Source: Microbacterium halotolerans (GTDB lineage Bacteria > Actinomycetota > Actinomycetes > Actinomycetales > Microbacteriaceae). From it: 64,000 nt of DNA. Of the stretch, positions 41,767 to 49,703 are shown piece after piece. Each line of letters opens with the position of its first letter. Position 1 is the first letter of the stretch. Under the pieces are notes generated by a model. That model was not told the DNA's origin. It ran no database searches and saw nothing but the letters and a program-made list of their open reading frames with translations. Both the position numbers and the translations under genes were made by a program. The DNA lies in assembly GCF_003569805.1 (NCBI RefSeq), contig NZ_KZ984051.1:683779-747778 (forward strand), read 5' to 3'.

Positions 41767-42603
41767 TCAGCGAGTATCGCGAGGGATGACCAGCGGCGTG
41801 CCGGTGGCAGGGTCGGGGATCACGAGATTCGGCAGGGAGAACACGTCATGCACGAGCTGCGAGGTGATCGTCTCGCCGGGCGACCCTTGTGCGACGATGC
41901 GCCCATCGGCCATCGCCACGATGTGACTGGCGTAGCGGGCGGCCTGATTGAGATCGTGCAGCACGGCGACGACGGTGCGTCCGGATGAGTTGAGCCGGTG
42001 CAGCAGGTTCAGCACGTCGATCTGATGGGCGACATCGAGGAAGGTCGTCGGTTCGTCGAGCAGGATCATCGGCGTCTGCTGAGCCAGCACCATGGCGATC
42101 CACACACGCTGCCGTTGGCCACCGGAGAGCTCGTCGACCCTGCGGGCCGACAGCTCGCGCGTCGCCGTCTCGTTGAGCGCCTCGGCTACGGCGGCCTCGT
42201 CAGCCGGCGACCACTGCCGCAGCATGCGCTGGTGGGCGAAGCGGCCGCGGGAGACCAGTTCGGCGACGGTGATGCCGTCCGGGGCCGAACTCGACTGCGG
42301 CAGCAGACCGATCCGCGCGGCGATGCGCTTCGGCGACAGCTTCGCGATGTCCGCGCCGTCGAGCACCACAGAGCCGGCCGTGGGCTTCAGCAGCCCGGAT
42401 AGGGCGCGCAGCAGCGTCGACTTGCCCGAGGCGTTCGGGCCGATGATCACGGTGAACGAGCCGGGCGGCACATCGAAGCCGAGGCTCTCGCTGATGATGC
42501 GCTGGTCGTAGCGCAGTGTCAGGCCCTCCGCAGACAGTCGGACGTGATCCGGCGAGGCGGCGGATGCGGGGTGAGGGGACGCAGGTGTGCCGGGTGAGGT
42601 CAT
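41767..42603 (-). CDS. Siderophore ABC transporter ATP-binding protein (FecE/FepC-like)
   Basis: 278 residues. Walker A G-P-N-A-S-G-K-S-T near 53, signature L-S-G-G-Q-R-Q-R near 160, Walker B M-I-L-L-D-E-P-T-T-F-L-D near 180, H-loop V-L-H-D-L-N-Q-A-A. The D-L-N-Q-A motif and L-L-P-Q-S are typical of iron-chelate ATPases. Last gene of the iron uptake operon; ATGA overlap with the permease gene. Confidence 0.94.
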   Translation of the reverse strand: MTSPGTPASPHPASAASPDHVRLSAEGLTLRYDQRIISESLGFDVPPGSFTVIIGPNASGKSTLLRALSGLLKPTAGSVVLDGADIAKLSPKRIAARIGLLPQSSSAPDGITVAELVSRGRFAHQRMLRQWSPADEAAVAEALNETATRELSARRVDELSGGQRQRVWIAMVLAQQTPMILLDEPTTFLDVAHQIDVLNLLHRLNSSGRTVVAVLHDLNQAARYASHIVAMADGRIVAQGSPGETITSQLVHDVFSLPNLVIPDPATGTPLVIPRDTR

Positions 42604-43643
42604 GGCGCCTTCCTGATCTCGTGGGCGAGCAGCCAGATGAGGTAGGCCCCGCCGAGGACGACCGTGACGACGCCGACCGGCACGGTGAGGGGAATCAGAT
42701 GCTGCGCGATCAGGTCGGCGGCGATCAGCAGCATCGCTCCGGCGGCACCTGCGGCTGCCAGCGGGATGGTCGCGGTGCCGCAGAGGCGACGGGCGATCTG
42801 CGGCGCCGACAGCGCGATGAACGAGATCGGGCCGGCCACCGCGGTCGTCACACTCACCAGCGCCACGGCGAGGGCGATGGCGGCCCAGCGCACCACGGAG
42901 GTGTTCGCGCCTGTCGCTCTGGCGGCGTCATCGCCGAGGTCGAGCTGCCGGAGGCCGCGCGCAACCGGCACCACGGCCACGAGCAGCACCGCCACGGCGA
43001 CGACGGCAGGCCAGCCGTTGTCAGCCGTGGCGCTGTTGAGGGTGCCAGCACCCCACGCGGCGGCGAACAGTGCGGTGTCGAGCTCTGCGCGCAGCAGAAG
43101 CCACGTGTTGAACGCCGACAGCATCGCGGAGACGCCGATGCCGACGACGATGAAGCGGAACCCTTGCAGACCGTCCCTGGAGGCCAGGAGCAGGATCGCG
43201 GCGGCCGCGGCGAAGCCGCCGATGAGCGACCCGGCGGTCAGCGCCGCCCATCCGCCTCCCGCTATCAGCACCAGGATCATGCCGGTGTACGAGCCGCTGG
43301 CGAGACCGATCACGTCGGGGCTGGCGAGCGGATTGCGTGTGAAGGTCTGGAACACGGCTCCTGCCGCACCGAGCGCCGCGCCGAAGGCGAGCGCCGACGC
43401 AGCCCTGGGCAGGCGCCACTCCAGCACGGCGGTGCGCTCGAGACCGTCCGTTGCACCGGTGAACGCGCCGATCATCTGCGCGACCGTCACCGGGTAGTCG
43501 CCCAGTGCGAGCGCGGCGCAGCCGAGCAGCACGGCGATGACCGCGAGGACGGCTGTCACCGCCGCGGAGCGCACGCGCACGACGGCGGCGCCACCTGCCA
43601 GGACGACGCGCCGGTGCCCGAACTCGACCTTCGCGCCGCTCAC
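42600..43643 (-). CDS. FecCD-family siderophore ABC permease 2
   Basis: 347 residues, about ten spans. The family motifs F-Q-T-F-T-R-N-P-L-A-S-P-D-V-I-G near 105-120 and G-P-I-S-F-I-A-L-S-A-P-Q-I-A-R near 265-280 are clear. GTG start overlaps the stop of the first permease (GTGA). The open frame continues far upstream only because the two permease genes overlap. Confidence 0.93.
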   Translation of the reverse strand: MSGAKVEFGHRRVVLAGGAAVVRVRSAAVTAVLAVIAVLLGCAALALGDYPVTVAQMIGAFTGATDGLERTAVLEWRLPRAASALAFGAALGAAGAVFQTFTRNPLASPDVIGLASGSYTGMILVLIAGGGWAALTAGSLIGGFAAAAAILLLASRDGLQGFRFIVVGIGVSAMLSAFNTWLLLRAELDTALFAAAWGAGTLNSATADNGWPAVVAVAVLLVAVVPVARGLRQLDLGDDAARATGANTSVVRWAAIALAVALVSVTTAVAGPISFIALSAPQIARRLCGTATIPLAAAGAAGAMLLIAADLIAQHLIPLTVPVGVVTVVLGGAYLIWLLAHEIRKAP

Positions 43644-44674
43644 AGTGTGCTCGCCCGTCGACGGCGCACCAGTGCGATCAGCACGGGGGCACCGATGAAC
43701 GCCGTGACGATTCCTGCCGGCATCTCGCCTGGCACGGCGACGCGGCCAGCCACATCCGCGATCAGGACCAGTGCAGGCGCGGCCAGCATCGACACGGCGA
43801 AGATGCGCCGCTGATCGGTTCCGACGCACCAGCGCACCACGTGCGGAACCATCAGGCCGACGAAGGAGATCGGCCCTGCGATCGCCGTGGCCGCTCCGGC
43901 GAGCAGGGTGATGGCGACCACGGCTGCGATCTGCACGCGCGCCAGGCGCACCCCGTGCGAGCGTGCGACGTCGGCGCCGAGGGCGACGGAGTTGAGCGCG
44001 GGCGCGGCCGTCATGGCGAGCACCAGGCCGATCAGCAGCAGCGGAGCCGTTGCGAACAGCACGTCCGGTCCGCGCTCGAGCAGCGTGCCCGCATTCCAGC
44101 CGCGCATCCTGTCGAAGGCATCCGGATGGGTGAGAGTCACGCCCGTGGTCAGCCCGGACAGCACGGCGCCTACGGCGACACCTGCCACCGTCATCCGGAT
44201 CGGGTCTGCGGGCCCTCGTCGGGACGAGCCGAGCAGATACACGGCGGTGGTGATCACGAGCGCCCCCGCGCAGGCGAGCCAGACGTACTCGGACGGGCGA
44301 GTGACACCGAGGAAGGCGATGCCGACTGCGATGAAGAACGCCGCACCGGCGTTCACGCCGAGCACACCGGGGTCGGCCAGCGGGTTGCGCGTGAACGCCT
44401 GGATCAGCGCTCCGGCCACGCCGAGCGCCATGCCCACCATCACACCGGCCACGATGCGCGGTGCCCGCTGATCCCACACCACGAACTGCGCTTCGTCCGA
44501 TCCGGCTCCGGTGAGCGCGGCCCATATGTCGCCGGGCGGAATCGGATTGGCGCCGACGAACAGCGACGCCGCCGCGACGACGGCGAGCACGGCCGCCAGC
44601 CCGGCGATCCACGCGCGGGAACGCCGGGCGGCCGCACCTGTGACCGCCCGGCGTCCGCCGACGAGAGCGGTCAG
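43640..44674 (-). CDS. FecCD-family siderophore ABC permease 1 (probable CTG start)
   Basis: The frame encodes about ten spans with F-T-R-N-P-L-A-D-P-G-V-L-G near 85-97 and G-P-I-S-F-V-G-L-M-V-P-H near 255. The first ATG/GTG (GTG at 44590) falls inside the first membrane span. Upstream the frame is open with a fitting basic N terminus (R-R-A-V-T-G-A-A-A-R-R-S-R-A-W), and CTG at 44674 lies 7 bases after AGGAGG and directly behind the binding-protein stop. CTG is therefore proposed as the start (344 residues), at lower certainty than the gene itself. Confidence 0.85.
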   Translation of the reverse strand: MTALVGGRRAVTGAAARRSRAWIAGLAAVLAVVAAASLFVGANPIPPGDIWAALTGAGSDEAQFVVWDQRAPRIVAGVMVGMALGVAGALIQAFTRNPLADPGVLGVNAGAAFFIAVGIAFLGVTRPSEYVWLACAGALVITTAVYLLGSSRRGPADPIRMTVAGVAVGAVLSGLTTGVTLTHPDAFDRMRGWNAGTLLERGPDVLFATAPLLLIGLVLAMTAAPALNSVALGADVARSHGVRLARVQIAAVVAITLLAGAATAIAGPISFVGLMVPHVVRWCVGTDQRRIFAVSMLAAPALVLIADVAGRVAVPGEMPAGIVTAFIGAPVLIALVRRRRASTL

Positions 44675-44675
44675 C

Positions 44676-45605
44676 TCAGTCCTCCTGCAGGATGCGTTCG
44701 AGGTCGTCGAGAACGACCCCGCCTCCGTAGTAGCCGACGCCGGTGATCCAGTACCCGAAGTCGACTACGTGCATGCTGCCGAAGGCATCGGCGTTGTCGG
44801 TGATCGCGTCGGGAACCGTACTGGGATCATCCGGATCGTTCGACGTGACCAGCACGAGGTCTGCCGCACCCTGGCGCGCCTGCTCGGGCGAGATGTCGAG
44901 GGAGATGTCCTCCCAGTCGTGCTCGGGGATCGTGAACCCGGCGCACTCGAGCGTGCCGCCGGCGAAGGAGGTCGGGCCGTACAGCGTCAGCCGGGTGTCA
45001 CGCGGGCGGATCAGCTGCGCCGTCGTGTCCGCGGTGTCGTACTCGTCGGCGATCTCGGCGCATCGGGCCTCGTAGTCGGCCTGCAGCGACTCCAGCTCCT
45101 CCGAGTCGCCGAGCGCCTCGGCCACCAGTGCGGCGTTCTCCTGCCACGGGTCGGCCTGCGTGGCCATGAACACGGTCGGCGCGACGTCGTCGAGCTGGTC
45201 GTACAGCGCCGAGTGGCGCGATTCCGTGCCGATGATGAGATCCGGTTCCAGCGCGGCGATGCGCTCGACGCTCGGCTCGCTGATGGTGCCGACCATCTCG
45301 ATGTCCGCGGCCTCCTCACCGAGGTACGCAGGCACACCGACCTCCTCGCTGGCGACCGCTGTGCCGACCGGGGTCACGCCGAGGGCGACGGCCGTGTCGA
45401 GCTGCACCGGTTCCAGCACGACCACGCGCTGCGGATCATCCGGAACGTTCGTCTCGCCGCGCGCATGCGTGACGGCGTGCGTCGAGCCTTCCGACTCGGT
45501 CGAATCGGCGGACTCGGCCGGAGAGCAGGCGCTCAGCAGAAGCGCGGCGACGGCGACGGCGCCGAGGGCCGCTGCAGGGCGCTGCAGCGCGCGGGAGTTG
45601 GTCAT
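44676..45605 (-). CDS. Iron-siderophore ABC importer binding lipoprotein
   Basis: 309 residues. Lipoprotein signal with lipobox L-L-S-A-C near 26. Helical-backbone binding protein of the FecB/FepB type: R-V-V-V-L-E-P-V-Q-L-D-T-A-V-A-L-G-V near 58-75, L-E-P-D-L-I-I-G near 115. First gene of a four-gene ferric siderophore uptake operon (binding protein, two permeases, ATPase), preceded by a DtxR/IdeR-type iron box. Confidence 0.94.
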   Translation of the reverse strand: MTNSRALQRPAAALGAVAVAALLLSACSPAESADSTESEGSTHAVTHARGETNVPDDPQRVVVLEPVQLDTAVALGVTPVGTAVASEEVGVPAYLGEEAADIEMVGTISEPSVERIAALEPDLIIGTESRHSALYDQLDDVAPTVFMATQADPWQENAALVAEALGDSEELESLQADYEARCAEIADEYDTADTTAQLIRPRDTRLTLYGPTSFAGGTLECAGFTIPEHDWEDISLDISPEQARQGAADLVLVTSNDPDDPSTVPDAITDNADAFGSMHVVDFGYWITGVGYYGGGVVLDDLERILQED

Positions 45606-45640
45606 CGGGATCCTTCGGGTCGGGAGAGCAACGTTGAAGG

Positions 45641-45662
45641 TAGGTTAGTTGAGCCTAACCTA
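45641..45662. promoter_or_regulatory. DtxR/IdeR-type iron box of the siderophore uptake operon
   Basis: TAGGTTAG-TTGAGC-CTAACCTA: perfect 8-bp arms. The overlapping 19-mer at 45645-45663 matches the classical TTAGGTTAGGCTAACCTAA iron-box consensus at 16 of 19 positions. It lies 36 bases before the lipoprotein start, so iron-loaded regulator should repress the operon. Confidence 0.85.
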
Positions 45663-45814
45663 AAAGTCACATCCGCCCGTGTCAGCGACTGCCGCGGAGG
45701 CGGCGCTGGAACGAGGCCGCGAAAAGCGAGAATCGCGCGGCCAACTCCTTGACGGCGTCCTGCGTCGGATAGTGGGCCGCGTGGTGCGGTCGTGTTGATC
45801 GCGGCGCGGGGATC

Positions 45815-45948
45815 GCCAAGGCCGTCGAGCGGGAGCATGAACCCGATCGAGCATGACAGTCGCATCTTGTTGAGCCAATCGACAAGTCCTTCCTTGTCCG
45901 CGCTATCCACGCGGATAAGGAAGGACTTGGTTGGACGTGACGCGTGAT
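45815..45948 (-). pseudogene. IS1380-family transposase, internal fragment
   Basis: The minus-strand frame reads S-F-L-I-R-V-D-S-A-D-K-E then L-V-D-W-L-N-K-M-R-L-S-C-S-I-G-F-M-L-P, matching the IS1380-type region (R-x-D-S-A-G then D-W-L and Y-S-V-G-F). Similarity stops after about 45 residues. The fragment is the continuation of the N-terminal part at 47223-47600, separated by the IS3 element, with some 70 residues missing between. The 150 bases up to the iron box hold short frames that were not recognised. Confidence 0.6.
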
Positions 45949-46044
45949 TGAACCGTCCTGGGTTTTGTTCCGTCTTGACGTGTACTGAGTTTCGTGCCGC
46001 TCTGTTGTGAGAATCTGGGCTCGTCAGAGAAGGCCGTTCACCTC

Positions 46045-46353
46045 ATGCCACGTCAGTACTCATCTCAGTTCCGCGAGCGTGTGCTCGCGCTTGTTCACGA
46101 CGGCCGCGACGCCGGGGAGTTGGCCGCAGAGCTCGGGATCGCCTCAGCGACGATCTATCGATGGCGTCGCCAGGAGCGCATCGATGCCGGAGAGATTCCT
46201 GGCATTGACAGCACGTTGGCCGCGGAGCTCACCGATGCGCGCCGGCGTATTCGGGAGCTGGAAGAAGAGCTCTCCGCGACCCGTCTTGCCGCGTCAATGT
46301 TGAAGGACGAGGGGATTCGCCCAAAAGACGGTTCCCGGTCGTCGCGGCCCTGA
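46045..46353 (+). CDS. IS3-family transposase OrfA
   Basis: 102-residue DNA-binding part. Helix-turn-helix with F-R-E-R-V-L-A-L-V then A-A-E-L-G-I-A-S-A-T-I-Y-R-W-R-R, followed by a leucine-zipper-like helix (R-R-R-I-R-E-L-E-E-E-L-S-A-T-R-L). Start at M-P-R-Q-Y-S. Reads into OrfB through a -1 frameshift near its end. Confidence 0.9.
   Translation: MPRQYSSQFRERVLALVHDGRDAGELAAELGIASATIYRWRRQERIDAGEIPGIDSTLAAELTDARRRIRELEEELSATRLAASMLKDEGIRPKDGSRSSRP
46320..46326 (+). other. Programmed -1 frameshift heptamer CCCAAAA
   Basis: In the OrfA frame this reads C-CCA-AAA; slipping back one base gives CCC-AAA-A and enters the OrfB frame, which is open across the site. X-XXY-YYZ heptamers of this kind make the OrfAB transposase in many IS3 elements. 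Confidence 0.7.
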
Positions 46354-46388
46354 CCGGGCAGGGCATCAGCACCCAGGTCGCCTGCCAT

Positions 46389-47198
46389 GTGCTGCGCGTC
46401 ACTGAGCGTGGCTACCGGGCGTGGCGCGACCGGCCGATGAGCCAGCGCACGATTCGACACGAGATGCTCGCAGAGACGATTGCGAACATCCACCGCGCCT
46501 CCCGCGGCTGCTACGGCGCCCGCCGGGTGCACGCCGAACTCGTGCACGGACTGGGCATCCGCGTCGGTCGGGACCAGGTGGCGCGGGTTATGGCACGCAC
46601 GGGCCTGCGAGGGCTGGCTGGCACCCGCAAACGGTACGTGAATCGCGAACATCTCGTGACGACCGAGGACCTGGTCAACCGGGACTTCACCGCGACCGCT
46701 CCAAACCAGCTGTGGTGCACGGACATCACCGAGCATCCCACCCGTGAAGGGAAGATCTACTGCTGTTGTGTCATCGACGTGTACTCGCGGAAGATCGTCG
46801 GCTGGGCGATCGACATGCGCCAGACCACCGACCTCGTCTTGAACGCGCTCGATATGGCCGTGGAAGCACGCAAGCCCAGTCAGACCGTGGTTCATTCCGA
46901 CCACGGCCAATTCCGGGCCAGGCGCTTCCGCAGGGCGCTGCGTAGGCACGGGCTGGTCGGGTCGATGGGCAGAGTTGGCGCGGCGGGCGACAACGCGGCG
47001 ATGGAGAGCTTCTTCTCCACGCTACAGACCAACGTGCTCGACTCGCGTCGGTGGGCGACGATGGCAGAGCTGCGGCTCGCGGGTACCCACTGGATCGAAG
47101 CGACCTATCACCAGCGCCGTCGTCAGCGGCGGCTGGGGAGGTTGACCCCGGTGGAGTACCAGGACATCATGAGACCGGTCGTCGCTCTGGCGGCATAG
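46389..47198 (+). CDS. IS3-family transposase OrfB (DDE integrase)
   Basis: 269 residues from the GTG at 46389, though the frame opens earlier and is probably made mainly as an OrfAB fusion. The DDE residues are intact: D in W-C-T-D-I-T-E, D in V-H-S-D-H-G, E in N-A-A-M-E-S-F-F. N-terminal HTH_21 region G-C-Y-G-A-R-R-V-H-A-E-L. Looks active. Confidence 0.93.
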   Translation: MLRVTERGYRAWRDRPMSQRTIRHEMLAETIANIHRASRGCYGARRVHAELVHGLGIRVGRDQVARVMARTGLRGLAGTRKRYVNREHLVTTEDLVNRDFTATAPNQLWCTDITEHPTREGKIYCCCVIDVYSRKIVGWAIDMRQTTDLVLNALDMAVEARKPSQTVVHSDHGQFRARRFRRALRRHGLVGSMGRVGAAGDNAAMESFFSTLQTNVLDSRRWATMAELRLAGTHWIEATYHQRRRQRRLGRLTPVEYQDIMRPVVALAA

Positions 47199-47222
47199 GG
47201 AACGGAGCCAACCGAACTTTCA

Positions 47223-47600
47223 GCAGGCCCCGCCGTGATGAACGTCGCATCCAGATCGATGACAGCTGGGTCGCGAGCTAAACAGGTATCGTTGGGCGAG
47301 GGTGGCACAGCGAGCGACCAGGGTGCTTCCTTCGCGGATCGACGAGCTGCACTGATCGCGACTTTGACGTTGGTGACGTCTCCGGCAAGAGCCGGGAGGG
47401 CGTGCGCGACCGTCGGATCGGACGCGACCTGCCCGTAGACAGGCGGCTTCGCGCGGAGCGTGTCGACGTCTGCGAACGCGTCGCCACTGAGCGTGAGACC
47501 AAGAACCGCGTCAAGGACCACCTTGCTGGGATCATGCTTGGCGAGTGGCTTCCGGGATGGTGAGAGCGATTCCGACAGTGCTCGATCCGGGTCGGTGCGC
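47223..47600 (-). pseudogene. IS1380-family transposase, N-terminal fragment
   Basis: Minus-strand frame with the IS1380 pattern: K-P-L-A-K-H-D-P-S-K-V-V-L-D, then S-G-D-A-F-A-D-V-D-T-L-R-A, V-A-S-D-P-T-V, and A-V-I-D-L-D-A-T-F-I-T-A, the last containing a catalytic aspartate pair. The frame then runs straight into the end of the IS3 element. No start codon of the normal kind precedes it. Disrupted, inactive. Confidence 0.75.
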
Positions 47601-47644
47601 GGGCCGTGTCGGCATGCAGGCGCAGGTAGTCCTCTACCTTGCAA

Positions 47645-48058
47645 GTGTTCCTTGCCTACGAAGAGTCATTCACTCAGTAGGATCAGTATTCCCAGATTAG
47701 AACTACTTTTTGCATCTACCGCACTGCAGTCTGGGACTCGAACGATGAAGGCGTGACGGTGAGTCCGGGGCCGCCCCGTTTCACAATCTGAACAGTGAGG
47801 CCAGCCTTATGGCCGGTGTCCCTGGGCCATGAGGCTGGTTCTGGAGCGGTCGATCGATGCAGCAACCGGGCCCATGCCGCTCCTAACATGGCTGGCGCGC
47901 ACTTCCTGTCGCAGGATGAGGTTCCGCCCCACGGAACAACGATGTGAATGTATTGCGGTTGCCGCTCAATGCCAGTTGGGTCGATGGAAGCATAGATGCG
48001 CGCGGTATTGAGAGTGCGCACGCGCATTGCCACGTCACGACGAATCGGCTGGAGAACA
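47645..48058. other. Gene-free stretch between IS remnants and the aromatic island
   Basis: No frame with family similarity or good codon pattern. It is less GC-rich than its neighbours. It contains one operator palindrome at 47922-47936 and the ribosome region GGAGAAC before the hydratase gene. It probably combines the far end of the IS1380 remnant and the promoter of the first island gene. Confidence 0.5.
47922..47936. promoter_or_regulatory. Island operator 1, upstream of the oxalomesaconate hydratase gene
   Basis: TTCCG-CCCCA-CGGAA, perfect 5-bp arms, flanked as GTTCCG...CGGAACAA. The same pattern recurs at 50512, 60369 and 60512. Candidate binding site of the IclR regulator at 49704-50477. 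Confidence 0.6.
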
Positions 48059-49057
48059 ATGAAGATCGACATCCATGGGCATGTCACGGCGCCTGAGTCC
48101 CTCTACGCCTACAAGGCAGGCCTTCTGTCTCACCGCGGCGCACACGGCCGTGGCGGGGCAGGAACCACCGACAGTTCTCTCCGCGCCGCGTTGGAGGCAC
48201 CGAACAAGAGCTTCGGAAACGTGTCTCACCTCGAACATCTTGACAACGCTGGCATTGACCTGCAACTGATCTCGCCGCGGCCATATCAGATGATGCACAG
48301 TGAGCAGGCCAAGCTCGTCGAGTGGTTTACCGAGGAGACGAACGACGTCATCGCGCGCTCAGTCGCGCTCGAACCGAATCGGTTCCGCGGTGTGGCCGGT
48401 CTGCCGCAGAGCATGGAGACCGACCCGAGGCGGTGGACAGCGGAACTGCGTCGCGCGGTCACTGAGCTCGGGTTCGCCGGTGTCATGCTCAACTCGGACC
48501 CTTACGAGGGTGCCGCCCAACCACCGGCCCTAGGGGATCCCTTCTGGTACCCGATCTGGGAGACTCTTGTAGAGCTCGACGTGCCGGTGCTTCTCCACTC
48601 GGCCGGGTGTCGTCCTCCGGCTCGCGAGTCGTACTCTCTCCACTTCGTCCAGGAGGAGACGCTCTCGGTTATCGGTCTGATCAACTCCACGGTATTTGAC
48701 GACTTTCCCGACCTGAAAGTCATCGTCTCCCACGGTGGGGGGGCAATACCCTACCAGCGTGGCCGCTTCTTTCCGTCGGCTATGCGCAAGGGCACGACGT
48801 TCCGCGAGCAGATGCGCAAGCTCTACTACGACACGTGCCTGTATACGCAGGACTCGATCGAGTTGCTCATTCGTGCTGTCGGGACGGATCGTGCGCTTTT
48901 CGGATCCGAGAAGCCCGGGACCGGTTCGCACATCGACCCCGAGACCGGGCGCTGGATCGACGACATCCACTTGCTCATCGACGACATCGAATGGCTCAGC
49001 GACAACGATCGTAGCCGAGTATTCGAGACGAACGCCCGTGCGCTTTTCAGGCTGTGA
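48059..49057 (+). CDS. 4-oxalomesaconate hydratase-like protein (LigJ/amidohydrolase-2 family)
   Basis: 332 residues starting M-K-I-D-I-H-G-H-V, the metal-binding H-G-H of amidohydrolase-2 proteins. Further markers of the oxalomesaconate hydratase branch: G-L-P-Q-S near 118, L-N-S-D-P near 146, H-G-G-G-A-I-P-Y near 226, Y-Y-D-T-C-L-Y near 257, the G-S-E-K-P-G-T-G motif near 283 and I-D-P-E-T-G-R then D-D. Known LigJ hydrates OMA to 4-carboxy-4-hydroxy-2-oxoadipate after extradiol cleavage of gallate or protocatechuate derivatives. Coupled (GTGA) to an RraA-like aldolase gene. Confidence 0.82.
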   Translation: MKIDIHGHVTAPESLYAYKAGLLSHRGAHGRGGAGTTDSSLRAALEAPNKSFGNVSHLEHLDNAGIDLQLISPRPYQMMHSEQAKLVEWFTEETNDVIARSVALEPNRFRGVAGLPQSMETDPRRWTAELRRAVTELGFAGVMLNSDPYEGAAQPPALGDPFWYPIWETLVELDVPVLLHSAGCRPPARESYSLHFVQEETLSVIGLINSTVFDDFPDLKVIVSHGGGAIPYQRGRFFPSAMRKGTTFREQMRKLYYDTCLYTQDSIELLIRAVGTDRALFGSEKPGTGSHIDPETGRWIDDIHLLIDDIEWLSDNDRSRVFETNARALFRL

Positions 49058-49695
49058 CGCTCGTGTCCGGACAGCACAACGTGAATCTCGATGAGCTTCG
49101 TACGGAGCTGCTGGAACTCGGCACGGCGACACTGTACGAGGCCGCTGGGTTCGAATGCGTCCTGCCCAGCTCGCTCCATCCTGCATGGCCCGGTGCGGTG
49201 CTGGTCGCCCGGGCGTTGCCCGTGAGTACCGTCGCCGGCGACAACCTTGCTCTGCATCTCGCGGTAGAGCAGGCCCAGTCTGGCGAGGCACTGGTCGTAA
49301 ATGCGCAGGATTCCGCGTACGGGTGCTGGGGAGAGGTGCTCACGGTATTTGCTCAGACCCGAGGCGTCGCGGGACTGGTCATCCTCGGCGGGGTGCGAGA
49401 TGTCATCAGGCTCGGCGCTCGCGGCTTCCCCGTGTTCAGTACGAGGCTGGCACTGCACGGCACGGCGAAGGGCGACGCGGGGACAATCGGTCAGCCCGTG
49501 CGCTTTGACCGTGTGACTGTATGGCGCGGCGACATTATCGTCGCCGACGCGGACGGTATCGTTTCGATTCCCGCAGCCGAGTTCGCGGGAGTGCTTGATC
49601 GCGCCCGAGACCGGGCGCAGAAGGAGATCGAGTTCATGGAGCGACTTGCGCGCGGGGAATCGAGCGTGGACCTCTACGGATTCGCGCGGCCCTGA
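49054..49695 (+). CDS. RraA/CHA-aldolase-like protein 1
   Basis: 213 residues of the RraA/4-hydroxy-4-methyl-2-oxoglutarate aldolase fold. The G-G-V-R-D-V motif near 110 contains the Arg-Asp pair needed for pyruvate aldolases of this family; A-D-A-D-G-I near 165 is also conserved. Directly after an oxalomesaconate hydratase gene, the expected reaction is cleavage of 4-carboxy-4-hydroxy-2-oxoadipate into pyruvate and oxaloacetate. Two more paralogues lie at 57735 and 58397. Confidence 0.82.
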   Translation: MTLVSGQHNVNLDELRTELLELGTATLYEAAGFECVLPSSLHPAWPGAVLVARALPVSTVAGDNLALHLAVEQAQSGEALVVNAQDSAYGCWGEVLTVFAQTRGVAGLVILGGVRDVIRLGARGFPVFSTRLALHGTAKGDAGTIGQPVRFDRVTVWRGDIIVADADGIVSIPAAEFAGVLDRARDRAQKEIEFMERLARGESSVDLYGFARP

Positions 49696-49703
49696 GGTGG
49701 CGG

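Larger units (their letters stand above)
45949..47222 (+). mobile_element. IS3-family insertion sequence (intact)
   Basis: About 1.27 kb with OrfA, OrfB and a frameshift window. Ends were placed at imperfect inverted repeats beginning TGAACCGTCCTGGG on the left and, read inward on the minus strand, TGAAAGTTCGGTTGG on the right, both running into GTTCC. No clear target duplication is visible (flanks GAT and GCA). It splits an older IS1380-type transposase gene on the opposite strand. Confidence 0.75.

Noticed and set aside
42600..44612. Apparent 670-residue fused permease
   Set aside because: The N-terminal 323 residues are the out-of-frame shadow of the first FecCD permease; the two genes overlap by GTGA at 43640-43643.
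47725..47746. tRNA T-arm-like sequence on the minus strand (TTCGAGTCCC), a possible attachment site
   Set aside because: No acceptor stem, anticodon arm or CCA can be paired around it, and no integrase is nearby.
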